Assembly: GCA_036654795.1 (NCBI GenBank)
Contig: JAVVRI010000096.1
Location: 1 to 12,022, forward strand
Length of the DNA: 12,022 bases
Direction of reading: 5' to 3'
DNA from: JAVVRI01 sp036654795
GTDB taxonomy: Bacteria; Bacteroidota; Bacteroidia; Bacteroidales; Tannerellaceae
Shown: one piece after another, positions 5,618 to 11,782 of the stretch
Position numbering within the stretch: position 1 is the first letter of the stretch
Layout of the letters: each line of letters starts with the position of its first letter
The notes under the pieces: generated by a model
The model's input: only the letters and a program-made list of their open reading frames with translations
What the model was told of the DNA's origin: nothing
Database searches by the model: none
Made by a program: the position numbers and the translations under genes

Positions 5618-6547
5618 ATGGATAAGAACAAACTAAAACAGCATGTTGAAACTTGCATTCAACGCAGTGGCTCGGCCGCAGAGATAGCCCGTAAGTGTGG
5701 TATATCCGCTACTGCTCTTTCACAGTTCCGTAGCGGAAAGTATGGAGCAAAAGATGACTCCCTGGCGCAGACCATTGCCACCGGATTGAGGTATAGCGAG
5801 AATGACTGGGTTGTGGTGGAAAGCGTAACGAGCTACAGACAAATAGCCACTACTTTTCACTCGGCTAAAGAGGAACGTTTGTGGATGGCTATCAGTAATA
5901 AGGCTGGTAGTGGAAAGACAAAAACATTGGAAGATTTGTACCTGCGTTCGGTCGATGATTCGGTAGTGTATATCCAGTGCCGCGAATGGTCTGCCCGGCA
6001 GTTCCTGCTGGAATTGATGGAAATTACCATCGGTAAGTCGAAGGATAAGACCTATCAGACGATTGACGCGCTACTCAATACCCTGATACGCTACTTCAAC
6101 AATAAAAGTACCCAGAAGCCTATCCTATTGATAGACGAAGCAGATAAATTGAAACCTGCCGCTTTGCGCACCCTTATCCCGTTGTACAACGAAACCGAAT
6201 ATCGGCTGGGTGCAATATTGGCAGGTACAGAGAATCTTGAAAAAGAGATAAAACGAGGTGTGAAAGCAGAGAAGAAAGGTTACGATGAAATAGATAGCCG
6301 CTTAGGACGTGCCTTTATTCATTTATTGGGTGCGACGCAAAAACAGGTGAAAGACATTTGTACCGCCAACGGTGTAACTGATGAAACCTATCAGGAGCAG
6401 ATATGGGCAGAGGTTGAAAAAGAGCAGAAACAGCCGGACAAATACAAAGATAAACTGGTGTTGTTTACGGAAGACTTCCGCCGCCTGATGCGCTTGATTA
6501 AAACCAAACGGGTAGAAGAGCGATTGAGAAAGGAGGCACAAGTATGA
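5618..6547 (+). CDS. MuB-like AAA+ transposition ATPase with N-terminal HTH
   Basis: This 309-residue protein is the expected partner of MuA: an ATP-dependent DNA-binding protein that selects targets and activates the transposase. Residues ~15-50 carry an HTH (SAAEIARKCGISATALSQFR), as in Mu B. The AAA+ module has Walker A NKAGSGKT (94-101) and Walker B ILLIDEAD with D173 and E174, followed by the sensor-like LAGTENLE. A C-terminal helical domain follows (TEDFRRLMRLIKTKRVEERL). Its order after the transposase matches Mu A-B. The TGA overlaps the ATG of the next gene (ATGA), suggesting translational coupling to a second ATPase. The assignment is strong from motifs and position. Confidence 0.92.
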   Translation: MDKNKLKQHVETCIQRSGSAAEIARKCGISATALSQFRSGKYGAKDDSLAQTIATGLRYSENDWVVVESVTSYRQIATTFHSAKEERLWMAISNKAGSGKTKTLEDLYLRSVDDSVVYIQCREWSARQFLLELMEITIGKSKDKTYQTIDALLNTLIRYFNNKSTQKPILLIDEADKLKPAALRTLIPLYNETEYRLGAILAGTENLEKEIKRGVKAEKKGYDEIDSRLGRAFIHLLGATQKQVKDICTANGVTDETYQEQIWAEVEKEQKQPDKYKDKLVLFTEDFRRLMRLIKTKRVEERLRKEAQV

Positions 6548-7188
6548 GGGCGTTGTCTATAGGTAATATCGAAGACATGAATCACAAGGTAATCCCTTTC
6601 TATGGTGCATGGAAAGAGGCTTTCGACCAACCGGAGAAGAAAGGTTGCTGGCTGATTTACGGAAAAAGCGGACACGGTAAAACTCGCTTCTGCATGGCAC
6701 TGGCGAAGCAGTTTGACGAAATGGGCTATAAGGTCAGTTATCTGTCACTGGAAGAAGGCGGAGCACTCAACTTTAAGAAAGCCATGCGTGCAGCAGGCTG
6801 GAAACGGAACGAACATCACATCGGCATCATTGCTGAATGTACCGTACCCGAACTGGATGACTACTTATCAAAACGCCGTAGTCCGGACGTCATCTTTATA
6901 GATACGATTCAGTGCTGGGAAGATACCTTCGGAGCTACCAGTAAGGAAGTGATATACCTCAGAAGAAAGTACAGTGATAAGATATTTGTCTATATCAGCC
7001 ACGTAAAAGAGAACGGCAGAGACGTAGACGGTTCTATGGCCTACGATGTGAAAAGGGATGCTTTCCTACGCATACAGGTAGAGGGCTTCCGTGCTATACA
7101 AAGAGGGCGTAGTGCTGCTGGCCCGAAAGGGTATTATACCGTATGGGAAGATGGAGCGGCTAAATATTATTTATCAGTGCCGGAATAA
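6544..7188 (+). CDS. P-loop ATPase (RecA/RadA-like core)
   Basis: A 214-residue protein with Walker A GKSGHGKT (40-47) and a Walker B strand DVIFIDTIQ (D120). The LSLEEGG element (68-73) and the strand YVSHVKENGR recall RecA/RadA/DnaB-type ATPase cores. It lacks a DNA-binding extension and is near the minimum size for such a fold. It overlaps the MuB-like gene by 4 bases (ATGA), so the two ATPases are made together. A second ATPase directly after the MuB-like gene is not part of the classic Mu order; here it may assist replication or recombination of the transposing DNA. The ATPase fold is clear, the precise job is not. Confidence 0.85.
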   Translation: MRALSIGNIEDMNHKVIPFYGAWKEAFDQPEKKGCWLIYGKSGHGKTRFCMALAKQFDEMGYKVSYLSLEEGGALNFKKAMRAAGWKRNEHHIGIIAECTVPELDDYLSKRRSPDVIFIDTIQCWEDTFGATSKEVIYLRRKYSDKIFVYISHVKENGRDVDGSMAYDVKRDAFLRIQVEGFRAIQRGRSAAGPKGYYTVWEDGAAKYYLSVPE

Positions 7189-7211
7189 TTAACCAATAAA
7201 ACGATAAAGTT

Positions 7212-7631
7212 ATGGGAACATCTACACGAAAACCGATAAGCAAAAAAATGATTGGTCGCCTGCATGGTTTATACACTCATAAAGGAATGAGCAAGGAACT
7301 GAAAGAGGAAACGTTACTTAACCTTACCGATGGGCGTACGGCGCACACCAATGAATTGACTCACAATGAAGCGACTTATCTGTGGGGCTATCTCAACGGG
7401 CATACCGCTTCGCTGAAACCAGCCACAAGCGACGTATTGATGAAACGCCGTCGTTCCGGTTGCCTCACTACAATGCAAAAGATAGGCGTAGATACCACCG
7501 ATTGGAACCGGATTAACGCCTACTGCATGGGACCGACCATTGCCGGAAAACCTTTTGCGGACATCACCTTTGAAGAGTTGGTAGACCTGCGCGAGAAGTT
7601 GGAAAAGATACTTAAAAAGCAAGAGCTATGA
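7212..7631 (+). CDS. Gp16/GemA-like early phage protein (tentative)
   Basis: This 139-residue protein has the two-part layout of Mu Gp16/GemA-type proteins. The first half is a basic helical start and a signature-like stretch (ISKKMIGRLHGLYTHKGMSK, then LLNLTDGRTAHTNELTHNEA). The second half ends in FADITFEELVDLREKLEKIL, resembling the closing helix of that family, where an EA or EEL pair precedes a helix with Leu repeats. In Mu, GemA affects host gene expression and DNA supercoiling. The position, after the transposition ATPases and before gam, suits an early regulatory gene. A gap of 23 bases separates it from the preceding ATPase, and its stop overlaps the next start (ATGA). The resemblance is read by eye and is moderate. 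Confidence 0.55.
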   Translation: MGTSTRKPISKKMIGRLHGLYTHKGMSKELKEETLLNLTDGRTAHTNELTHNEATYLWGYLNGHTASLKPATSDVLMKRRRSGCLTTMQKIGVDTTDWNRINAYCMGPTIAGKPFADITFEELVDLREKLEKILKKQEL

Positions 7632-7915
7632 GCACCACCAATCTAACCTTCCGTAAGCAGGAAACTAAGCGCATCAGTGAGCGGATGAAGCAGACAGAGC
7701 AGGAGATAGACCAGTTGTCCGAACGGTTGCACGCAGGGATGGGAGACATAACCCCATCGGTATGGAGTGAAATGCTGGCTCAATATTACTCCGCCCTGCG
7801 TCGATACGAATTGGATGAGACGTACCTGGAGCAACTCAATTCAAAAGGAAAGCCGAGCAAGGAAGAGCTAAAACGGACGTCGAAAAAGGAATACAAGAAT
7901 AATTACAGGTATTAA
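7628..7915 (+). CDS. Small coiled-coil protein, related to the one at 8597
   Basis: A 95-residue, highly charged, helical protein. Residues ~8-36 (FRKQETKRISERMKQTEQEI, then DQLSERL) form a likely coiled coil; a second helix ends YLEQLNS, and the C-terminus is basic and aromatic (KKEYKNNYRY). The same layout, starting FR-QE, with a LxQLxS block and a final RSNIKY, appears in the protein encoded at 8597-8911, which suggests an old duplication around the gam gene. The start overlaps the stop of the preceding gene (ATGA), favouring this ATG. No family was recognised; a structural or adaptor role is possible. Confidence 0.7.
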   Translation: MSTTNLTFRKQETKRISERMKQTEQEIDQLSERLHAGMGDITPSVWSEMLAQYYSALRRYELDETYLEQLNSKGKPSKEELKRTSKKEYKNNYRY

Positions 7916-7947
7916 ATAAGATATAAACCATTAAAAAAGAAAACAGT

Positions 7948-8595
7948 ATGGCAACATTAAGAGTAAAAAAGACAGTAATCACCGGTGTGAGTAGCGAACA
8001 GGTGGAAACGGCATTAAGCGAATTTGTTCAGGCAGATTCTACCATTCAACGAATCACAGCTGAGATGGAATTGAAAATCACGGCTATCCGTGACGAAAGT
8101 GCTACGGAACTGGCACAGTTGCAACAGCAGAAAGACAAATCTATGGAGGTGCTGCAAGCCTTTGCTACGGAAAACAAAGAGACGCTGTTCTCGAAGACGA
8201 AGAGCTACAAGAGTGCTCACGGCGTGTTTGGGTTCCGCACCGGAACCCCGAAGTTGAAACAACTCAAAGGCTTCACTAAAGAATCGGTGTTGACGCTGGT
8301 TAAAACCCTGTTACCCGATTATATCCGCACCACCGAAGAGGTAGCCAAAGACCGCCTACTTGCCGACCGCACAGACGATGGCATGGAAGAACGATTGAAG
8401 AAGTGCGGCATGGCAGTGGTACAGGACGAAACGTTCTACATAATTGGATGCGGAAAAACAACTATCAAACGTTGGGCAGACAATGGATTTATTATTGGTT
8501 ACCAGAAAGGACTGAATGTATATTACAGTAAGCACGAGTTAGACCGCAGTGCTGTAGTTAAAGAACATCGAACAAAAAACAAGGAGGGACAATAG
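7948..8595 (+). CDS. gam: Gam-like host-nuclease inhibitor with a C-terminal partial HTH
   Basis: Residues 1-165 match the Mu Gam pattern: a long N-terminal coiled coil (~20-75), then ETLFSKTKSYKSAHGVFGFR with the GxxGFR turn, TPKLKQLKGF, and a closing strand VVQDETFYI. Gam binds double-stranded DNA ends and shields them from host exonucleases. Gam proteins normally stop near here (about 170-180 residues). In this protein about 50 more residues follow: GCGKTTIKRWADNGFIIGYQ, then KGLNVYYSKHELDR, which is the recognition helix and wing of an HTH_17/MerR-like domain without its first helix. So the gene looks like a fusion between gam and an excisionase-type HTH sequence. The leader carries accattaaa 21 bases before the ATG. 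Gam family assignment is strong, the extension assignment moderate. Confidence 0.85.
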   Translation: MATLRVKKTVITGVSSEQVETALSEFVQADSTIQRITAEMELKITAIRDESATELAQLQQQKDKSMEVLQAFATENKETLFSKTKSYKSAHGVFGFRTGTPKLKQLKGFTKESVLTLVKTLLPDYIRTTEEVAKDRLLADRTDDGMEERLKKCGMAVVQDETFYIIGCGKTTIKRWADNGFIIGYQKGLNVYYSKHELDRSAVVKEHRTKNKEGQ

Positions 8596-8596
8596 T

Positions 8597-8911
8597 ATGG
8601 TAGGCCTACAAAAAGAATCCAATTACACCCCGTCTTTCCGCCAACAGGAACTTCATGAACTCAAAGAGCGACTCACCCGTGACGAATCTCGCATGGATAT
8701 CATCAGCATGTCGTTGATGGAACGCAACCTGATAGATACTTTAAAGGAAACCGACGACCTCATACAGGAATGGCACAACCTCAACCAGCGTGTAGAGCAA
8801 AACAAAACCCGCCTTGCACAACTCAAATCCCCTTCGGAATTGACAGAAGAAGACAAAGACCGGATGCCAAAGGCTTGGCATCCATACGAACGCAGTAATA
8901 TCAAGTATTAA
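8597..8911 (+). CDS. Small coiled-coil protein, related to the one at 7628
   Basis: A 104-residue charged helical protein: FRQQELHELKERLTRDESRM (residues ~15-34), a second helix around IQEWHNLNQRVEQNKTRLAQ, then LKSPSELTEEDKDR and a basic aromatic end (ERSNIKY). The start lies 1 base after the gam stop (TAGTATG), so translation is probably coupled. It shares its order of motifs with the protein at 7628-7915, on the other side of gam. The function is unknown. Confidence 0.7.
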   Translation: MVGLQKESNYTPSFRQQELHELKERLTRDESRMDIISMSLMERNLIDTLKETDDLIQEWHNLNQRVEQNKTRLAQLKSPSELTEEDKDRMPKAWHPYERSNIKY

Positions 8912-8944
8912 TCATAGTATGAACCATTAAACAATCAAAATTGT

Positions 8945-9598
8945 ATGGACATTAGCAATTTAACGAAAGAAGAAAAAGCCGCTATCAAAGCACAACTGGA
9001 GGCGGAAGAAAGAAATGAGAAAGAACGTATCGTCCGCGAACGTGATAGTTACAAGCAGTTGGAAGATGCCACCGTAAGGGATGAAGTGAGTAAGTTAATG
9101 AAATTATCCTTACTGATGATGGCAACCAAAGACCGTGTATTCAAGACTATCGGAACAGTCACCAGTATGCAGGAGGAACTTTACAAGGTGAGAGTGAACC
9201 GGAAAAGCCGCACGTACAACTCCATCGATGGTTCCATGTCCATCACGTTGGGTGTACGTACTAATGATGGCTGGGACAATACGGCACAGGTTGGCGTAGA
9301 AAAGGTGAAAGCCTTCCTGCGCACGATGGCGAAAGATGAGAACAGTGCCGATCTCGTAGACACTGTCATGGACTTGCTCTCTAAAGACAAGAAAGGGAAC
9401 ATGAAGCTATCCTCCATCCTCCAGCTGGAGAAGAAAGCGGATAAATCGAAAGACCCGGAATTTATAGACGGCATCCGTATCATCAAAGATGCTTATCGTC
9501 CTGTTGATACCTGCGCATTTATCGAAGCATCCTTCCGCAACGAAAACGGAAAAGAACAAGGAATACCATTATCTATGAGCGCCATCAGCCTAGACTAA
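8945..9598 (+). CDS. DUF3164-type phage protein
   Basis: A 217-residue protein that fits the DUF3164 family found in the early region of many Mu-like phages. A charged N-terminal helix (~1-50) is followed by a helical stretch, the signature-like block with an SRTYNSIDGSMSITLGVRTN pattern (~84-103), a long middle helix region, and an end of the type FRNENGKEQGIPLSMSAISL. The function of DUF3164 is not known. The leader has accattaaa 22 bases before the ATG. The stop TAA shares its last A with the next ATG (TAATG). I recognise the family by the IDG block and the C-terminal RNENG...IPLS pattern, which is good but unchecked. Confidence 0.75.
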   Translation: MDISNLTKEEKAAIKAQLEAEERNEKERIVRERDSYKQLEDATVRDEVSKLMKLSLLMMATKDRVFKTIGTVTSMQEELYKVRVNRKSRTYNSIDGSMSITLGVRTNDGWDNTAQVGVEKVKAFLRTMAKDENSADLVDTVMDLLSKDKKGNMKLSSILQLEKKADKSKDPEFIDGIRIIKDAYRPVDTCAFIEASFRNENGKEQGIPLSMSAISLD

Positions 9599-9738
9599 TG
9601 AAATTCATCTACAAGAGCAACCTCCGGCGCGAACACATGCCGGAGTGGCTCAAATATATCACCGACTACACACTGGAAGCAGCCAACGCAACGACCGACC
9701 ACTATTTCAATCTATTTCAAATAACAATTAAAAACTAA
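9598..9738 (+). CDS. Very small early protein (46 residues)
   Basis: The ATG overlaps the previous stop in TAATG, so it is probably translated by re-initiation. The sequence begins MKFIYKSNLRREHMPEWLKY and continues through an amphipathic helix to ITIKN. Codon use matches its neighbours, with many C-ending codons until the last ~10 codons. No family was recognised. It fills what would otherwise be a 157-base gap in a packed operon, which supports it as a gene. Confidence 0.55.
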   Translation: MKFIYKSNLRREHMPEWLKYITDYTLEAANATTDHYFNLFQITIKN

Positions 9739-9755
9739 TTAAATAACTTACAATT

Positions 9756-10196
9756 ATGGCAACATGGTTTGAATGCCGCATCCGTTACGAGAAAGTAATG
9801 GAAAACAGGATGAACAAAAAAGTAACTGAACCCTACCTGGTGGACGCGTTGAGTTTCACAGAAGCTGAAGCCCGCATCATCGAAGAGATGACGCCTTACA
9901 TTACAGGTGAATTCACGGTAGTCAACATTACCCCAGCTAAGTACAGTGAACTGTTCGCCAGCGAAGACCCTTCCGATGATCGCTGGTATAAGTGCAAACT
10001 GGTTTATATCACGCTCGACGAAAAGAGTGGTGCCGAACGTCGCCAGGCTGTCACTGTGTTGGTACAAGCATCGGATGTCGATACCGCCAAAAAGAACCTC
10101 GACGAAGGGATGAAAGGAACGATGGCAGAGTATCTGGTGGAATCGGTAGCTGAAACGAAGATAATGGATGTATTCGTTTATGGCATCTCTGAATAG
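9756..10196 (+). CDS. DUF4494-type protein
   Basis: A 146-residue protein matching the DUF4494 pattern common in Bacteroidetes: MATWFECRIRYEKV at the start, then KKVTEPYLVDALSFTEAEAR, and later DDRWYKCKLVYITLDEKSG and VLVQASDVDTAKKNL. The fold appears alpha/beta with several strands ending in a V-x-A-x-T-x-I-M-D-V-F element. The molecular function is unknown; members occur in phages and mobile elements as well as chromosomes. It follows a long A/T-rich leader (aattaaataacttacaattATG) and overlaps the next gene by 17 bases if that starts at 10180. I am confident about the family. Confidence 0.8.
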   Translation: MATWFECRIRYEKVMENRMNKKVTEPYLVDALSFTEAEARIIEEMTPYITGEFTVVNITPAKYSELFASEDPSDDRWYKCKLVYITLDEKSGAERRQAVTVLVQASDVDTAKKNLDEGMKGTMAEYLVESVAETKIMDVFVYGISE

Positions 10197-10491
10197 GATA
10201 AAAAGGCAAATAGGCTCAAATGATGATTACGTAAAGCGTTTGAGCCGCTTTGCCGCCCTGTCGTCCATGATGGATGTGCTGGATGCTTTCCAATTTAAGC
10301 GAGTGGAAAGTGGAGAAACAACACTGATAGCCTGCTTGGGCATCTTCAGAAAGGAGTTTAAAGGACGCTCAGTGTTCGACTTCGCCCAGCAGTTGGGTGA
10401 CTGGCTGGTTTCTCTTCCCAAAGAGATATGGGAGGGTAAGGAGCTTGGATATAAAAGGCTATATAACGACTTAACAGGAAATAGATTATGA
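10180..10491 (+). CDS. Unknown small protein
   Basis: I take the ATG at 10180 (MASLNRIKRQIG), inside the end of the preceding gene, as the start; an ATG at 10168 in the same frame gives four more residues. The protein of about 103 residues is basic and helical: residues ~17-40 (VKRLSRFAALSSMMDVLDAF) and ~55-85 (LGIFRKEFKGRSVFDFAQQL, then GDWLVSLPKEIW). No family was recognised. Its stop is overlapped by the next ATG (10488), again in the coupled style of this operon. Confidence 0.65.
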   Translation: MASLNRIKRQIGSNDDYVKRLSRFAALSSMMDVLDAFQFKRVESGETTLIACLGIFRKEFKGRSVFDFAQQLGDWLVSLPKEIWEGKELGYKRLYNDLTGNRL

Positions 10492-10715
10492 GTAAGAAAC
10501 AACATGCGCTGCTTTTGTCAGCGCCTCTTTTCATAGACATATTCCGCCAGGAACGCGAAGAGTTCAACGGCTTTACGTGTAGTTACTGCACCGGGAACGG
10601 TTGGTTCTGGAAAAACGACGAACTGGGCGAACGATGCAAAGAGAATTGCAAAGTGTGTGGCGGCAGTGGTCGGTTGAAAGCTATCGTCACCGTAGAGTGG
10701 AAAGCGGAGAAATAA
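10488..10715 (+). CDS. Small zinc-ribbon protein with DnaJ-type CxxCxGxG pairs
   Basis: A 75-residue protein with two CxxCxGxG knuckles: C31-S-Y-C34-T-G-N-G and C54-K-V-C57-G-G-S-G, 23 residues apart (C31 to C54). This is one zinc site of the DnaJ cysteine-rich domain, separated here by WFWKNDELGERCKEN. An extra Cys (C50) lies between them. There is no J domain, so it is a free-standing module, possibly for protein or nucleic-acid contact. It begins within the last codons of the preceding gene and ends 1 base before the next start (TAAGATG). Zinc binding is a strong inference from the motif; the partner is unknown. Confidence 0.75.
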   Translation: MSKKQHALLLSAPLFIDIFRQEREEFNGFTCSYCTGNGWFWKNDELGERCKENCKVCGGSGRLKAIVTVEWKAEK

Positions 10716-10716
10716 G

Positions 10717-10938
10717 ATGCAGCGTCCCCCTGTTAACTATATTGTCCAGATAGGTGACCGCTACCTTTCGGAGTTGATTTACTACTGGCTGTATTACGAC
10801 AAACCCTGTTCGCTGCTTATTCAAGCACCGAAGACGGAAGAGGTCACAGCAGTAAAGATAGTAGTAGATAGCGACAAGGCAGCGGAGTTCCTTTGGAGGG
10901 TGAAGGAAAAGACGGGGGCGAGGCTATATAAAGTGTAA
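10717..10938 (+). CDS. Unknown small protein
   Basis: A 73-residue protein with an aromatic N-terminal half (YIVQIGDRYLSELIYYWLYY), then a beta-type segment (CSLLIQAPKTEEVTAVKIVV) and a closing basic helix (KAAEFLWRVKEKTGARLYKV). Alpha/beta character, no signal peptide, no known motif. It starts one base after the stop of the zinc-ribbon gene. It is the last gene before a 25-base gap leading into the methyltransferase. Confidence 0.6.
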   Translation: MQRPPVNYIVQIGDRYLSELIYYWLYYDKPCSLLIQAPKTEEVTAVKIVVDSDKAAEFLWRVKEKTGARLYKV

Positions 10939-10963
10939 TTAACTCAAAAAATAATGAATCAAA

Positions 10964-11503
10964 ATGGGAAAGAAACATGCCTCCTTATTCTCCGGTTTTG
11001 GAGCTGGTGACCTTGCCGCCACTTGGATGGGATGGGATAATACATTTTGGTGTGAAATAGATGGTTTCTGCCAAACGGTATTAAATTACTGGTTCCCTGA
11101 ATCAATAGGATATGGAAACATTAAAGAAACAGACTTCACGCCCTGGCGTGGAAAGATTGATGTTCTCACCGGAGGATTTCCCTGCCAGCCGTTCAGTGTT
11201 GCCGGACAGCGAAAGGGAGCGGATGATGACCGCTACCTCTGGCCGGAAATGCTTCGAGCAATACGAGAGATACAACCCACTTGGGTTATTGGTGAAAACG
11301 TTGGTGGAATCGTTAGCATGGTACAACCCGGCAGTGAAATTGCAGTGGAAAATCAAACCTCTCTTTTTGAAGAGAGTGTATTTGAAACTTCCCCATGCGG
11401 GAAGCCCAAAAACAAAATAGGCGTAGGATACAAACATCCTACGCCTATTTTGTTTACTTTCTACGCCTATTCTGTTTTTGTCCATCTGTTTATCAGAAAA
11501 TAA
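10964..11503 (+). CDS. Truncated C5-cytosine DNA methyltransferase (Dcm family)
   Basis: The N-terminal half of a 5-methylcytosine methyltransferase: motif I HASLFSGFGAGDLAA (SAM binding, residues 5-19), motif IV GGFPCQPFSVAGQRKG with the catalytic Cys74, and motif VI with E111-N112-V113. In phages such enzymes modify their own DNA against host restriction. The family is usually over 300 residues and continues into motif VIII, a target-recognition domain and motifs IX-X; here the family-like sequence ends near residue 138 (TSLFEES). About 40 unrelated residues follow, encoded by DNA containing two hairpins and short repeats, up to a stop at 11503. With no target-recognition domain it should be inactive alone. 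Either DNA was inserted (the rest may lie beyond the window) or a deletion joined it to foreign sequence. Confidence 0.8.
   Translation: MGKKHASLFSGFGAGDLAATWMGWDNTFWCEIDGFCQTVLNYWFPESIGYGNIKETDFTPWRGKIDVLTGGFPCQPFSVAGQRKGADDDRYLWPEMLRAIREIQPTWVIGENVGGIVSMVQPGSEIAVENQTSLFEESVFETSPCGKPKNKIGVGYKHPTPILFTFYAYSVFVHLFIRK
11388..11404. repeat. Short hairpin at the methyltransferase break point
   Basis: CTTCCC (11388-11393) pairs with GGGAAG (11399-11404) around a five-base loop. It lies where the methyltransferase-like sequence stops and just before the larger hairpin, so it may mark the junction; no function is shown. Confidence 0.5.
11410..11455. terminator. Perfect 20-base-pair hairpin, probable bidirectional terminator
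   Basis: AAACAAAATAGGCGTAGGAT (11410-11429) and its exact complement (11436-11455) are separated by the 6-base loop ACAAAC. A-rich at the start and T-rich at the end, with a GC core, it has the form of a terminator usable in both directions. On the plus strand it would end the early operon, within the reading frame of the truncated methyltransferase. Confidence 0.75.
11439..11477 (+). repeat. Two direct copies of ctacgcctattytgttt, 22 bases apart
   Basis: CTACGCCTATTTTGTTT (11439-11455) is repeated as CTACGCCTATTCTGTTT (11461-11477), 16 of 17 bases identical. The first copy is also the right arm of the hairpin, so three copies of the unit exist, one inverted. They could be protein-binding sites near the downstream promoter or a duplication of the hairpin arm. 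Confidence 0.7.
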
Positions 11504-11535
11504 TTTGAATCCTATTGCATAAACCTGTACTTTTG
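11504..11535 (+). promoter_or_regulatory. Strong Bacteroides-type promoter
   Basis: TTTG (11504-11507), a 20-base spacer, then TACTTTTG (11528-11535) match the Bacteroides -33/-7 consensus exactly. It points to the gene at 11555, 19 bases further on, giving a very short leader. It follows the terminator, so this gene is regulated apart from the early operon. Confidence 0.8.
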
Positions 11536-11554
11536 TGGTATAAACAGTGTTCCG

Positions 11555-11782
11555 ATGGCCTACAATCGTATAAATATCCTCAATCGTATAATAGATGTAC
11601 AAAATACGACTATTGAATACACTAAACGTGGAGTCACACAGCAGTGGGTCTACGAAAATATTATTCGCCCAAAATTTTACATAAGCATTGGCACCTATTA
11701 CAGCTATCTGAGTTGTAACGCAAAGGCTGAACTCAAAAAGATAGAAGCTGTGAAAGCAGAGCAACTATCCCTGTGCTTTTAA
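11555..11782 (+). CDS. Small basic protein, possible regulator
   Basis: A 75-residue protein, N-terminus MAYNRINILNRIIDVQNTTI. Residues ~25-52 (RGVTQQWVYENIIRPKFYIS, then IGTYYSYL) could form a helix-turn-helix-like unit with a Thr-Gln start and a Tyr-rich second helix; the end is a charged helix (KAELKKIEAVKAEQ). It has its own near-perfect promoter and sits between the early operon and a convergent gene, the place where Mu-like phages carry their middle/late activator (Mor/C). Sequence likeness to Mor is not evident, so this role is inference from position only. Its 3' end overlaps the convergent gene by 18 bases. Confidence 0.6.
   Translation: MAYNRINILNRIIDVQNTTIEYTKRGVTQQWVYENIIRPKFYISIGTYYSYLSCNAKAELKKIEAVKAEQLSLCF

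Noticed and set aside
11112..11420. Rightward frame inside the methyltransferase
   Set aside because: Out-of-frame shadow of the catalytic PCQ and ENV region.
11102..11764. 220-residue leftward frame
   Set aside because: Antisense to the methyltransferase motifs and to the 75-residue gene, and it passes through the perfect hairpin and the promoter; composition is low-quality (many Phe, Tyr, Ile, Cys).
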